In this document: piece after piece, positions 22,183 to 33,209 of the stretch | Position numbering within the stretch: the first letter of the stretch is position 1 | Layout of the letters: every line of letters begins with the position of its first letter | From: Hymenopellis radicata | Taxonomy: Eukaryota; Basidiomycota; Agaricomycetes; Agaricales; Physalacriaceae | Assembly: GCA_015501595.1 (NCBI GenBank) | Contig: JADNRX010000009.1 | Coordinates: 62,001-126,000, forward strand | Length of the DNA: 64,000 nt | Direction of reading: 5' to 3' | Notes under the pieces: generated by a model | Databases searched by the model: none | Seen by the model: only the letters and a program-made list of their open reading frames with translations | What the model was told of the DNA's origin: nothing | Program-made: the position numbers and the translations under genes

Positions 22183-23542
22183 ATGCTTATGTTATCACGC
22201 TCCTTGACGTCCATCGATCCAATTCATCGGTGTCGTGGCGCCCCCGTCATATCGCATGGGGACTCGCCCCCAGTGCTAGCCACGCCTACATTGCTTTCTT
22301 ATCTATGGGAGGCCACAGATTGTCCCGCTGAGGACAATTCGATTGACGACGAGGACGACATCCCATCGTTGCAAGTTGCTGCCGAAACCAGTAACCTACT
22401 GCACGTTCGAGTTTGTGGAATTCATTCCAGCAACACCCTCTCTAGATTGGCCAGCAATCTTCCGTCATTGACGACGCTTGAATGCGTCCACCACATCTTC
22501 AGCGACCACGACGAGATGGACTTCCGAGCGCCGCGACTGCGACATTTGCTCTTGTGGGATTGTACCATGAAGCAGGCCGACGTTAAACGTTTGCTTCATG
22601 GGGCACCAAACCTGCGCTCTCTGGCAATAGGAGGGACGTCAACTAGCATCTCGGTGCCCTTGTATACACCTACGCCCAGCTTTAACTCCGAACTGCGCTG
22701 GTTGTCGATTGACATGGGTACCCGCAGTCTCACGGAGACAGTGGGTCGCTGGGCGATTCAGACACGCTTTACGGGTTCTGTTGTCACCCTCCGCCTCAAA
22801 TGTTTTGCTTGGATTTCGCAACAAACCATATGGGCGCTGTTTGGAATCTGTATGAGGACGCTGGAAACTCTTGACATCGTCTTCCATGGTCAGTCTGATG
22901 CTTTCGTGTCTGCATCGACAAGAAGACTAAACCCCGTTAGATACAGAATTCGATGACATTGACCCGTACGACCCTTTACATTTCGAGTTGCAAAGTCTAA
23001 AGAACTTGACGACTGTGCGCTTCATGTGTCACGTCGGGTTACTTCCGGAACTCGTCGGTAACATCCTCGACATTCAATCACCTGTTATAAAACGTGTTGA
23101 ATTGCATATCGTGATGTACAGCGATGTTGCTCGGGATGTCGCGAGCCCCGAAGCGCCCCGTACGTCAATTATGGATAGCGATGACGAAGCCCAAGGGGAA
23201 GGCAGTGAAGACTCCCACAATTCTGACGATGCGGAGCGGCCTCCGCCTACACTCGCCAATCAGAATCTATTCGCCATCCGATGTCTCGATGGGTTGGATG
23301 CCTTAAAGCGTTCACACACTCTGGAACGCCTTGATATCACATTCGTGATGCAGAATAGTGACCTCTTACCCAAGAGGGAAGCGTGGCGGTTGTTCCGTTC
23401 GGCGGTGAGACATCACCTCCCCGGTCTAGTAGCGAAAGAGAAAATCTGGATCGCTCTCCAAAGTGAGAGCGAGTTCCTCCAGTCTTTTAATGATTGCCAA
23501 AGTAAGTTTAGCTGTTCTTACCCGAACGAGCATGACATTTGA
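22183..23542 (+). CDS. LRR/F-box-type hypothetical protein, copy 1
   Basis: Two exons with a 52-nt intron (22889-22940, phase 1). The start is the ATG at 22183 in an open frame that may extend upstream. The body has irregular leucine-rich repeats (LPSLTTLECV, APRLRHLLLWDC, APNLRSLAIGG, FNSELRWLSIDMG) typical of agaricomycete F-box/LRR proteins. The F-box itself is not evident, so the N-terminal exon may be missing. An acidic linker (DSDDEAQGEGSED) lies in exon 2. A GTAAGT at the end (about 23501) could be a further donor, so the 3' end is uncertain. It is paralogous to the next gene. Confidence 0.6.
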
Positions 23543-23709
23543 CAACTCCTACAAGTTCCTCATTGTTCGCCATGTACTCCGTTCGAACACTATCATTTGC
23601 ACCCGGACATTTAGCCACTTGTTCAGTAGTTGTCATTTCCATTTAGTTTAGTCTTGAATATGTGTATCAACGTTGACCCTTTGGTGTAGTAAATGATCCC
23701 CGTAGTCCT

Positions 23710-23851
23710 ATTCGCAAGTTCCCGCGTCTCATAACGGACCCAAATCTGCGCGGGTGCTGTTCAATTCAGCATACTTTTACATCAAATCGTGGGTGGGAAA
23801 TTCGCAAGTTCCCGCGTCTCATAACGGACCCAAATCTGCGCGGGTGCTGTT
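23710..23851 (+). repeat. Two perfect 52-bp direct repeats, 90 bp apart
   Basis: The block beginning ATTCGCAAGTTCCCGCGTCT occurs at 23710-23761 and, without a mismatch, at 23800-23851. It lies between the two LRR-like paralogs and looks like a recent local duplication with a 38-bp unique spacer. Confidence 0.95.
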
Positions 23852-24083
23852 ACACCTGAACCAAGTAGTCGCGGGTGCTAATCGCGCCTGTCTCGTGACC
23901 GTTATGTCATGCTTTTTTTGTCATCTTGGATCTGAACCTGAGCGCCTATGAACAAAGTTCGTCCATCCCTTCATGCCAACTGCGGTCTATCGCATCTTCT
24001 CGAACTTCCCATATAGTTCTTCCCGGATGCTGTTTTACTTGCGTCCACTAACCTCATGGAGACGCTAGATTGGATCCGCTCTT

Positions 24084-25539
24084 ATGTCACAGGTGCTCTT
24101 CGCGATTCAGTGGCTATCTCCGCGCGCGTTCATACGGGCACATAATATCTCGAGATTCTGTTCGCTCGTATATCGTCTTTCACTCGCCCCCGTAACTTTC
24201 TTGACATACAACATGATGGTAACACTTTATCACGATTCATGCAAGGTCGACCTCGAGCATGTATGTCCTCACCCGACTACAGGACCCGATGAGGATTCTA
24301 CAAACAGTTTCGATAGCCCAGACGCTTCTCCACGTCCCATCATCGTTTCTCGTCGACTCCTTGGCCAAGTTTGGTCGAGTATAGGCTCTCCTGCCTCCCT
24401 TCCCAACCCCTTCGCCAGTATCACCGCTGGTTCTTCCGGTCCCGATCTTCTCGAAAACGCGGTCACCCATGTCAGAGTAGCGACGTGTACGCCAAACCTT
24501 ACCAGGCTTTTCGAAGTCTTTCCTTCGATCCGGCTCGCCGAGCTCTACGACGTGTATATTCGCCGCGTCCAAACTGATACAGTCGATGCCCCTGCTCTTC
24601 AAGGGTTGATTGTATGGGGCTGTACTGTTGACGGCGACGCGTTGGGTTCTCTTATCGCGAGCAGTCCTCAACTGGTGTACCTAGCAGTCGGAGGCTATGG
24701 ATTTAGCTTGTTTGCGTGGGGCATCCATGCAGCTGGCGGTAGCAGGCCTGTGCCACGCTTTGGCCCTAATCTGAAATGGCTCTCACTCGACGTCTCGACG
24801 CAAGAGATGGCCTACCACGTCCAGTCGTGGGCCCATCGTACAGACAGCGCCGTTCCCATCGCTACGCTACAACTGCGCATATCCGTGCGCACCATTCCAG
24901 CCAGTTGGGCACTCTGGAACCTATGTAACACGACACTCGAAGAGTTACGCATGCTCATCATTGACCGTGGTGAGTAGCTATTTTCAACAATAACAATGTC
25001 TCATTTTATAAGCAGAATTCATCTGGGCTAGGGATATGTTCACCGTCATGAATCTAGAACTGGAGACGCTGGAGAGCATCCGGCGACTCTACCTGGTCGT
25101 ACACACCGCGTACTTGACCGATGTTGTCCTCAACATCCGCGACATGACTTCCCCGGTCCTTGAGCATCTTGCACTCTCTGTCGTCATAAACGATGACGAG
25201 GCCTCTCTCGGTCCTTTGATCCAGTTGGATACTATGTTTCGTGTCGGGAAGTTGCCAGCCCTATAAACAGTGCATATCAAGCTTGTACCGAGCGTTGATT
25301 TCGTCAGCACACGGTATACCGGCACGCCCCTCGAAGCTATTCGGGCTGGATATGAGGATACCGCTCTCGCGAACTGCTCGTCTATCGCCATACGCCGTAA
25401 GTTGGAAGTTTCTGTTGCCTCCTACATCGACGAGACAGCAGAATATCTGAATCCCATCAGTGCGTTCCAATTCAATGATGTTGTAAAATTAACTAATCCG
25501 CGTACCCTAGTTCCCCCGTGCTCGAGAGATGTCATCTAA
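24084..25539 (+). pseudogene. LRR/F-box-type hypothetical protein, copy 2, with premature stop
   Basis: Paralog of the previous gene, with the same order of blocks (APALQGLIVWGC, SPQLVYLAVGG, GPNLKWLSLDVS). An intron at 24970-25015 (46 nt, phase 1) is at the matching position. In exon 2 a single TAA (25264-25266) interrupts KLPAL*TVHIKL. The same frame then stays open to 25539 with good coding quality, so the stop is probably a recent mutation. The frame upstream of about 24230 is less convincing. No F-box is visible. Confidence 0.6.
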
Positions 25540-25847
25540 CACATTAATGTACGATTTTCCCAGTTGTGCAGTAGTACTTTGCAAGCTTGGATTGTGATTT
25601 TAACGTTCATCATTCTCATTATCTATGTGACCATTTTCTGATTAGATGATTATGCATCGCTGTATCGCTGCTTACTGTATAGACCGCAACATGGCATTAT
25701 GCACGTTGACGCGTATGTCAGCCAATATACTTGTGTGTAGAGTGAAGGTTTGTCCATAAATTCTACTAGATCGTCAGTGTGCTCCCTTCGCGCGCTGACT
25801 ATTCACAATAGCGAGATAGGTATGGATCGGGACATGGCGACGGTGAG

Positions 25848-25923
25848 AGCGAGTCTATGACTCAATTAGACCACAGCGCAGCTTGCTTCACGTTGACCCC
25901 AGAACACCGTGAACGAATATGAT
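25848..25923 (+). pseudogene. Fragment related to the C-terminus of the 14959 gene
   Basis: Encodes SMTQLDHSAACFTLTPEHRE and a stop, matching TTQLDCSAAYFGVPPERI of the gene at 14959-15819. Similarity upstream of this stretch is not clear by eye. It is a short duplicated 3' end. Confidence 0.5.
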
Positions 25924-25950
25924 TTCCTTGTATTATGCAAATACTCCAGT

Positions 25951-25951
<1 letters not shown>

Positions 25952-26006
<55 letters not shown>
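25952..26006 (+). repeat. 55-nt poly-C tract
   Basis: Uninterrupted run of 55 C residues. On the other strand it is poly-G, which can form stacked quadruplexes. Runs of this length are rare in assembled genomes and may be of uncertain true length. The proline run read across it is not a gene. Confidence 0.97.
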
Positions 26007-26007
<1 letters not shown>

Positions 26008-26826
26008 AGCTGCACACACACACGAGCGTGCCATATCAACAGAGAAGGCTAGATACCGCTAGTCGAAACCGGACCGCACAGCGAAACCAGATGCGAGGAT
26101 GTTCCCGTCAAGGCCTCCGCCCTGAAATGCTTTCTCGGAAGTCGGACCGATTATGGTTGCCCTTACGTAAACGCCACTCACCTTATGGAGGTTACTGATA
26201 TCCCCCTGCACATGACGGTCACTATGTGACGCTGTTCAACACTAAGCAGGAGAGATATTGAGCCTCAGTCAGTTCCTTTGCTCGATCGGTTCTTAACTGA
26301 CCTGGCGGCTTGGGCCGAACGTGAAACTTCTGTGCTCTGTCCTTGAAAAGTTTGTCACGTCATGGCTAACGTCGCTTCAGATACTCGGTCGCTACGACTG
26401 CGCCGCCTTGCAACGACACTGGGAGGTCCATCTATTTCCCATTGACTTTCCAATAAGACCTTCACTCTCGGAAACGCCTTATCCCGCATTATCTGAATCC
26501 TTCTCTACAAGGGATCTGAGTGTACGTTTGTCTTCCTGTTATCCTTCATCGTCGCATGTCGCCTAACTAGCGTAGTGTGCCCATAACCACACGATGGACA
26601 ATCAGCCATGTCATCATGATTACAACACCAGCCAGATTTTGCCAGGTGATTCTACCCCTTCAAACACGGTTCCTCGCCCTTCACACACCTCTTGTGTGCT
26701 TTTATATCCCTTGCACTCCCCGCAATCATTGTTTGATACCGCTTCGACGACTTCTGCTGGTGGCCGTATGGTCCGTCTTCGGCTAACTATCGCTACCATT
26801 ACTTGCTAATGTGATAGTTAAAACAG

Positions 26827-27318
26827 ACGCCATCCCCAACACCCACATTTGGTGTAACCTCGCCAGAAAACTCCCCGTATGAGACGCCGTCCCACTTCCG
26901 TTACACTCCGGCAGAATGTCGTTAGCCGTATGTCGCGCAAATAGATGCTCGTATGGTCTGGATAGAGGACCGGCTACAAGACGCATTACTCATCGTCCGC
27001 GTTAAACGCAGCCCGGATGACTTGAGGAAGGCCCTCGCCTCCTTGATAATAGAGCTCATTCATCCGGTCATGGCCGATCGACCCCTACCATCGACGAATG
27101 ATATAAACGGCGGTTCGTTTCTGCAGATACTTCCAAGAGATGAATATTGGGGCACCATCGCCAGTATAGATCACCGCATGGCGTCGATTGAGGATCGACT
27201 GCATGACGCTCTCTTACTTATCCGCTTGCGTCGCGATCCAGAGCTCCTTCGGCGTTCCTTAGCCTCGCTTTTGCTAGAACTACTGCAGCCCTCACGAAAA
27301 TTCAGGAGTTTTTCTTAA
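26827..27318 (+). pseudogene. Hypothetical protein with an internally repeated helical module
   Basis: The exon is probably entered at the AACAG acceptor before 26827, where the frame reads TPSPTPTFGVTSPENSPYE. An in-frame TAG (26923-26925) follows, then the frame is open from about 26926 to 27318. The second part has two copies of a 36-residue helix-like module about 75 residues apart: IEDRLQDALLIVRVKR..DDLRKALASL and IEDRLHDALLLIRLRR..ELLRRSLASL. An upstream exon may lie at about 26250-26340 (LLDRFLTDLAAWAERETS). No known family. Confidence 0.4.
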
Positions 27319-27907
27319 CCAACACCATTCAGCTTTCCCCTTTGTCTTACCTTCTTCCTTATAATTAACAAGGCGTAGTTTCTCTCTTTTCAGTCCGTTA
27401 TGTATGAAGAATAATACAATGCTTTGAATTGGAGGGACTCATATGTTTGAATTGGCTGCACTCATACATTACTGTCACATGTATTCAATGTATACATAGA
27501 CGATAGGCTGCTTTTGACCAAACACCGTTTGAGTGCTGTCCACGACCGAACACATACTGCCCGACGTCTGTTTATGAAGCTGCAACAACATTACTCCAGT
27601 CGTAAACTCAGCGTAATTAGGAAATAGGTGGCACTCATTGAGAACCATGTACAAGTTCTTGAACGACCCATTCAAAGCAACCGACAACGGCGTAAATGCA
27701 GGAAAACGCAACTGATTTTGGCACATTCAGGCGTCACAATCTAAGTCGTCTTGTTAACAGGGTTGACAACTCGCAAGATACCTGTATTACCAGTGGCATG
27801 ATGTACATACAAAAGATGATAAGTAGTTCAGAGAATACATTTAAAAGAATAGAAAAATGCACATATCAAAGAACTAAGTCTAGTTATAGAAGCAGGAAGG
27901 GGAAGAA

Positions 27908-30900
27908 TCAACCAGAGCACATGACACAAGTCTCCTTGTTCTCCAGCGAGCACGCAAGCTTGTCCGCCTCATACTCGCGCTGTTTCTGCCTCATCAACGC
28001 AGCGGCGTACTCCGGATCCTCGACAGCTACCTCGGCCATGATCTTCGCCAACTCCGCATTTTCCTCAGCAGCAGAGACAAGCGTCTCGGAAAAGGACCTT
28101 GACGACGCTGTTTCGGAGAACGTGCATATCGAAGAAGGACAAACGAGAGACGACGACGACGACGACGATACAGGCGTAGGGATACCATTCGACAATGCGG
28201 CCACTTCGACGCGTGTAGACATCACAGGGGGGACGACTGGCGCAGGCGTAGATTGCCGAACCTTCCTGGGGTTAGCCTGCCTGAGCAGAGTCTGGTCGAC
28301 GGTGACCTGGATTGCCTGTGCGGCCGGTCGGGTCCTCAGGTAGTACATGCCCATCTTCAGGCCCTTCTTCCATCCGTAGAAATGCATCGATGTTAATTGA
28401 CCAAGGGTGGGCGCCTGTAAATGCACGTTGAGGCTCTGACTCTGGCAAATGAACGCTCCACGGTCCGCAGCGAGGTCGAGAACCTGCTTTTGGCTGATCT
28501 CCCATACAGTCTTGTAGATGGCCTTGACGTCGTCGGGGATGTTGAGAAGGGCTTGAATAGAACCGTTATGGGCAATAAGCATGTCCTTCATGTTGTCGTC
28601 CCAGAGTCCAAGATTGACGAGCTCGCGTAGAAGCCACGGGCAGACAACCTGGAATTCACCAGCAAGGACACGACGAGTGTAAATGTTGCTGGAACAGCGT
28701 AAGCGCTTTCATCGGAAATGAAGGCAAGGGAAACATACCTTGTATATGGCTCGAAGCATTCGTTATTACCGAGCATCTGACTGGTCGATGCAGTTGGCAT
28801 AGGAGCGCACAAAAGTGAGTTACGAAGCCCGTGCTCGGCGATCTTGGCCTTCAAAGACGACCAGTCCCACAGATCCGTAGGTGTAACATCCCACAAATCG
28901 TACTGTAGTAGGCCCTGTGACGCAGGACTACCCTGGTAAGTCTCATATGTGCCCTCCACCGCTGCGAGCTCCGAACTCTGTTCAGCAGCTGCATGGTAAA
29001 TTGTCTCGAAAATGTGCTTGTTCAACAGCTTGGCCTCAGGCGAGTCGAATGGCATGCGGAGAGCCATGAACGCATCGGCAAGACCCTGCACACCAACACC
29101 GATGGGACGGTTACGCATGTTTGAGCGCCGCGCCTCAATAGTAGGATAGTAATTGACGTCGATGACACGGTTTAGGTTGAAGGTAACAACCTTAGTGACA
29201 GCGTGGAGTTTCTCGAAGTCGAACTTGTCGTCCTTGATGTAGGTGGGAAGAGCGATGGAAGCAAGATTGCAGACAGCGGTTTCGTCAGCGGATGAGTATT
29301 CGATGATCTCGGTGCAAAGGTTTGAAGACTTGATGGTGCCAAGGTTCTTTTGGTTGGACTTGGCTAAGAAGGGCCCTTCTTAGAAACTCGACATTGGGCA
29401 GAAAACGAAGAACTAACCGTTGGCGGCATCCTTGTAAGTCATGAAAGGACCTCCGGTCTCGATCTGGGCCTCCAAAACGGCATACCACAACGTTTGCGCA
29501 GGAATGATCTTGCGAGCACGGCCCTCCTTCTCGTATTTCTCATAAAGCTGCTCAAACTCCAAGCCCCAGACTTCATGCAAACCGGGAGCCTCATTGGGAC
29601 AGAAGAGCGACCAATCGGCGTTGGCTTCTACTCGCTTCATGCTACAAGAAAGACGTTACACAGCGGACAGGCAAGAGGCATAGAACGTACAAAAGATCAC
29701 ATATCCACAGAGCGTAGAACAGGTCGCGAGCGCGGACTTCTTCCTTGCCGTGGTTCTTCTTGAGGTCGAGAAACTCGAATATATCGGCATGCCAAGGCTC
29801 AAGGTAAATAGCAAATGCACCTGGACGCCTGTTACCGCCCTGGTCGACATAGCGTGCAGTCGCGTCGAATGCTCGGAGCATTGGGACGATACCGTTAGAA
29901 AATCCATTTGTGCCCGCGATGTACGACCTACACAGGATGTCAGAAGGTTGTAACCAATACTGAAAGAACATACCCAGTAGCACGAACGTTGTGAATACTG
30001 AGGCCAATGCCTCCCGCAGTCTTGCTGATCATAGCGCAGTCCTTGAGCGTGTCATAGATGCCCTCGATCGAATCATCTTTCATGCAGACGAGGAAACACG
30101 AGGACATCTGAGGTTTGGGAGTGCCGGCGTTGAAGAGTGTTGGTGAAGCGTGTATGAAATACTTCTCGGACATGAGGTTGTACGTCTGGAGGACCCGCTC
30201 AATGTCTGAGCCATGAATACCGACAGCCACACGCATGATCATATGCTGGGGCCTCTCAACGACACGTCCGTTTATGCGGAGAAGATAAGAGCGCTCTATC
30301 GTCTTGAAACCGAAACTATATGAAATTGAATAACAGGGAAAGAAGACCAAAAGCCAAGCGCACAAATTGTAGTGGAAGTCGCGGTTGTAGATAATGGCGG
30401 AATCGAGAGTCTCGGCATGTTGCATGACGATCTCGTATATCTCTTTTGAAATCATACCTACTGGTTTGTCGTTCTTCGGATTAACTATACTAGCATGAGA
30501 GCGAGGAATAATAGCACAATGGAGGGCTTACGGTAGTTATACAAGTCAGCAATGACATGCGAAAAGGTCTTCTTGGTCTCCTTGTGAAGGTTGGAGATTG
30601 CGATGCGGGCGGCGAGGACAGCGTAGTCGGGGTGCTTGCTAGTGAGGTAAGCGGCGGTTTCGGACGCAAGGTTCTAAGTGATGTGAGAAGGGTATTTGCC
30701 TAAATGCTAAGGTAGACTCACGTCGAGCTCTACTGTTGTGACTCCTCCATAGACACCTTGCACGACCTGTCGAGTAACCCTGGATACGAATATAAATGTT
30801 AATGCGAAGACAGAAAGACAATTAACACACTCGATGGGGTCCACGTAGTTCATGTCAAGACCATAACAGAGCTTGTCGATGCGCGTAGTGATCTGTAATG

Positions 30901-31124
30901 ATCACGACAATCAGCTCATGTGTATTATAGACATCGAGGGCGCTCACCTTGTCGAACTGGATGCGCTCCTTGCGACTAGAATATGAAAAAAGGATATTGT
31001 GGCGTGAACAACGCGACACAATACGTCAAGAACAGCACGAACCCATCTGGAAACACTAGTCAGCCATGCGGTCAGTGACGGTAATGTCGAGCTCACCTCG
31101 TTTGAAGACGTAGGCGTGAGCCAT
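27908..31124 (-). CDS. rnr1: Ribonucleoside-diphosphate reductase large subunit (RNR1/R1)
   Basis: Reduces NDPs to dNDPs as the catalytic subunit of class Ia ribonucleotide reductase. Twelve exons: 31097-31124, 31043-31046, 30948-30975, 30831-30892, 30722-30779, 30532-30673, 30364-30484, 29974-30315, 29691-29927, 29418-29641, 28739-29363, 27908-28688. All introns are GT-AG, 46-67 nt. The exons sum to 2652 nt (883 aa), close to yeast Rnr1 (888). The N-terminal ATP cone reads [25 protein letters not shown] holds an active-site Cys, and the catalytic N-L-C-T-E is at residues 430-434. The redox pair CVMCSG is at the extreme C-terminus. The ATG context and family agreement fix the start. It appears intact. 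Exon 2 is only 4 nt. Confidence 0.96.
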
Positions 31125-33209
31125 ACAAGGGTCTAGAAGTGGGGAGAAAGCGTAAGGTAGATACTAAAATAGATGCTCAGGCGTCTTCTGAGGTAAGCCT
31201 TCCCGATCGATCTCTTTCACACGATATAGCCCCTAATGATGCCGTTTCATGGCAAGGCCCGATACCCCGTCGTTCCCCGCCATCAGTAAGTGGTCGCCGT
31301 CTGGTGCTGCGTGGTACCATGCACACCATACCAGTCAGACCGTTATTCAGCCACATTGAAAACAATCTACCAGACACCGTCCAATTTCTTCTTTTTTAGG
31401 AAGTCAATGATCCACCATGAACACTCCTTGTCCTGATCCTCAACTGCTCGATGTCGTTCTCAGCGTTGACGCTACCAATAGTGGACACGCCCGGTTATCA
31501 AACCGGACCGAGGCGCATGGTCTATGCAATCGACCACGTGCATGTTGACTGGTCGTTTTATCGAAGTCCGATATCTTCCCTCTTGGCTTTGACCACGTCC
31601 TCCATTTCCCATCTGCCCTCCTCAATGATCAAACTACTCCTACGATGGCCTTACGATCAGGGTCAAGGACGATGATACGGCTCGGCCATGTGCATGACCA
31701 AGGACCTGATGACGACTTCCACTTGCTTCACAGCCAGGATGTAGCGAGCGACGACCTGTGCCCAAGCGCTGACGACACGGACCGAGGCGAGGACAAGGAT
31801 ACGGCAGCTGCAAGGACATATGAACTGCGGCGCTGGGCCTACCTGCGCCGACTCTGACAACAAATACAACGTGATAGCGCCGACAATGGGTGCGGTACCG
31901 CTTCATCCTTCCAAGCATGTCTGACTGTCTTTAGGTTCGGCTGGCGGCAGCTGTACCGCCGAAGTCGCCAGCAACCACGTCTTGGTCGTATGATGCCGCG
32001 AACGCTGGCTCGTGGCGCGATGTCCCAAACTACGGTGATTATACTGGTCATGTGCAGCCATCGTAAAGCCTTTATACCTCCCCTCCCCATGCCGCAATTT
32101 ACATGGATCCTTCCAGCTGTAAGTCTTCTGAATTATGTTCGTTCGCTATGTCCAACTCATCGATCTCAAGTACACGCCGAACAAACAGTCGTCTCTCGGT
32201 ATTACGCGAACTGACCCGGTTCGTTACTTTTTCATTCACTGCCTTCTTTTTCATCTTTGATTACAGTCATCGTCGCCGCCGCCGCGGACTAGTCGCTTGG
32301 AGATACCAAGAACATTCACCAGTCGGACAACGGGCATTCCCGCGTATCTTGCTGTAAACTTGTCTAAAGCATGGGGATCATATGGTGCGATGCACCGTTG
32401 AATGTTCTATACACTCGGACTTACATTCTCCGTAGATTCCCACTTGGCGATGGCGCCGCGACGGATGAGGTAACAAAGGTGGATCTGTTGACGAGGACAT
32501 AGACCAGGACCATAGCACAACGACGAACATCACAGTGAGGACGATGACGAGGACAGTAAGCTCGACGGCTACAACCTTTAGGTAAGTCGCCGTCCTGTCT
32601 CTCCCTTTCCTCACGCTGACTTGTTCTATAGTCTTGCTTCCGCGGCGGACCTACCAAAGTGCCACAGTCATTTCCAATTCATCCATCCAATAAGTTTCGT
32701 ACTATTAGTAGTACATCGTTTTTATCAATATGATTCGATTTTACAATCTACGAGACTGAACGACCTGAAAGAATGGGGGTCCGTCTGGTACCGCATGGTA
32801 TGGATGTCTGATGGCGTATGGTTGGTCGGGGTGAGGTGCATAATTTATGCATGTCGTTTCTGGCGCCGGACGCGTCTGGTGAACATGGTTGGTCTGGTGC
32901 CATGCCCGCCAGACAGGTGGCTACTTACTGATGGTGTTGAATAGAGATGGAGCGTCATGCTACGTAGTCATTGACGAGGTAATGAAGTACAATACACATA
33001 TTAACGAATGTCAAACGTGTATAGACAGATCTGACATTTCCGTGTAGCATTTAAGAAACGACTCAACAATGCCTTACTCAATAAAGATCTTCAAAGGCAG
33101 AAGCTCTGCCACGAGATCGTTGTTGGCGTGAGAATTTCTGAGTTCGAAATAGGAAGGCGACATAACTACCTTCTTCGATTCATTGTCGTGCGCAGTTTAT
33201 CCCACCACT
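31125..33209. other. Region with weak multi-exon coding signals, genes unresolved
   Basis: No gene can be modelled with confidence. Protein-like stretches on the plus strand are at about 31820-31915 (CGAGPTCADSDNKYNVIAPT), at about 31936-32063 behind a TCTTTAG acceptor (SWSYDAANAGSWRDVPNYGD), and at about 32268-32399 behind a TTACAG acceptor (ending AYLAVNLSKAWGSYG). These could be exons of one hypothetical gene. The 31125-31400 part is the RNR1 promoter and leader. Confidence 0.3.

Noticed and set aside
25935..26198. ORF with a long proline run
   Set aside because: It is read through the poly-C tract, with no support on either side.
30364..30484. Read-through of the RNR1 frame across 30316-30363
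   Set aside because: The open frame continues by chance through a 48-nt intron. Removing it restores the conserved HYNFFGFK segment.
31139..31399. 86-codon ORF divergent from RNR1
   Set aside because: It begins at a GTG 15 bp from the RNR1 start codon and has no protein-like features. It is more likely promoter and leader sequence.
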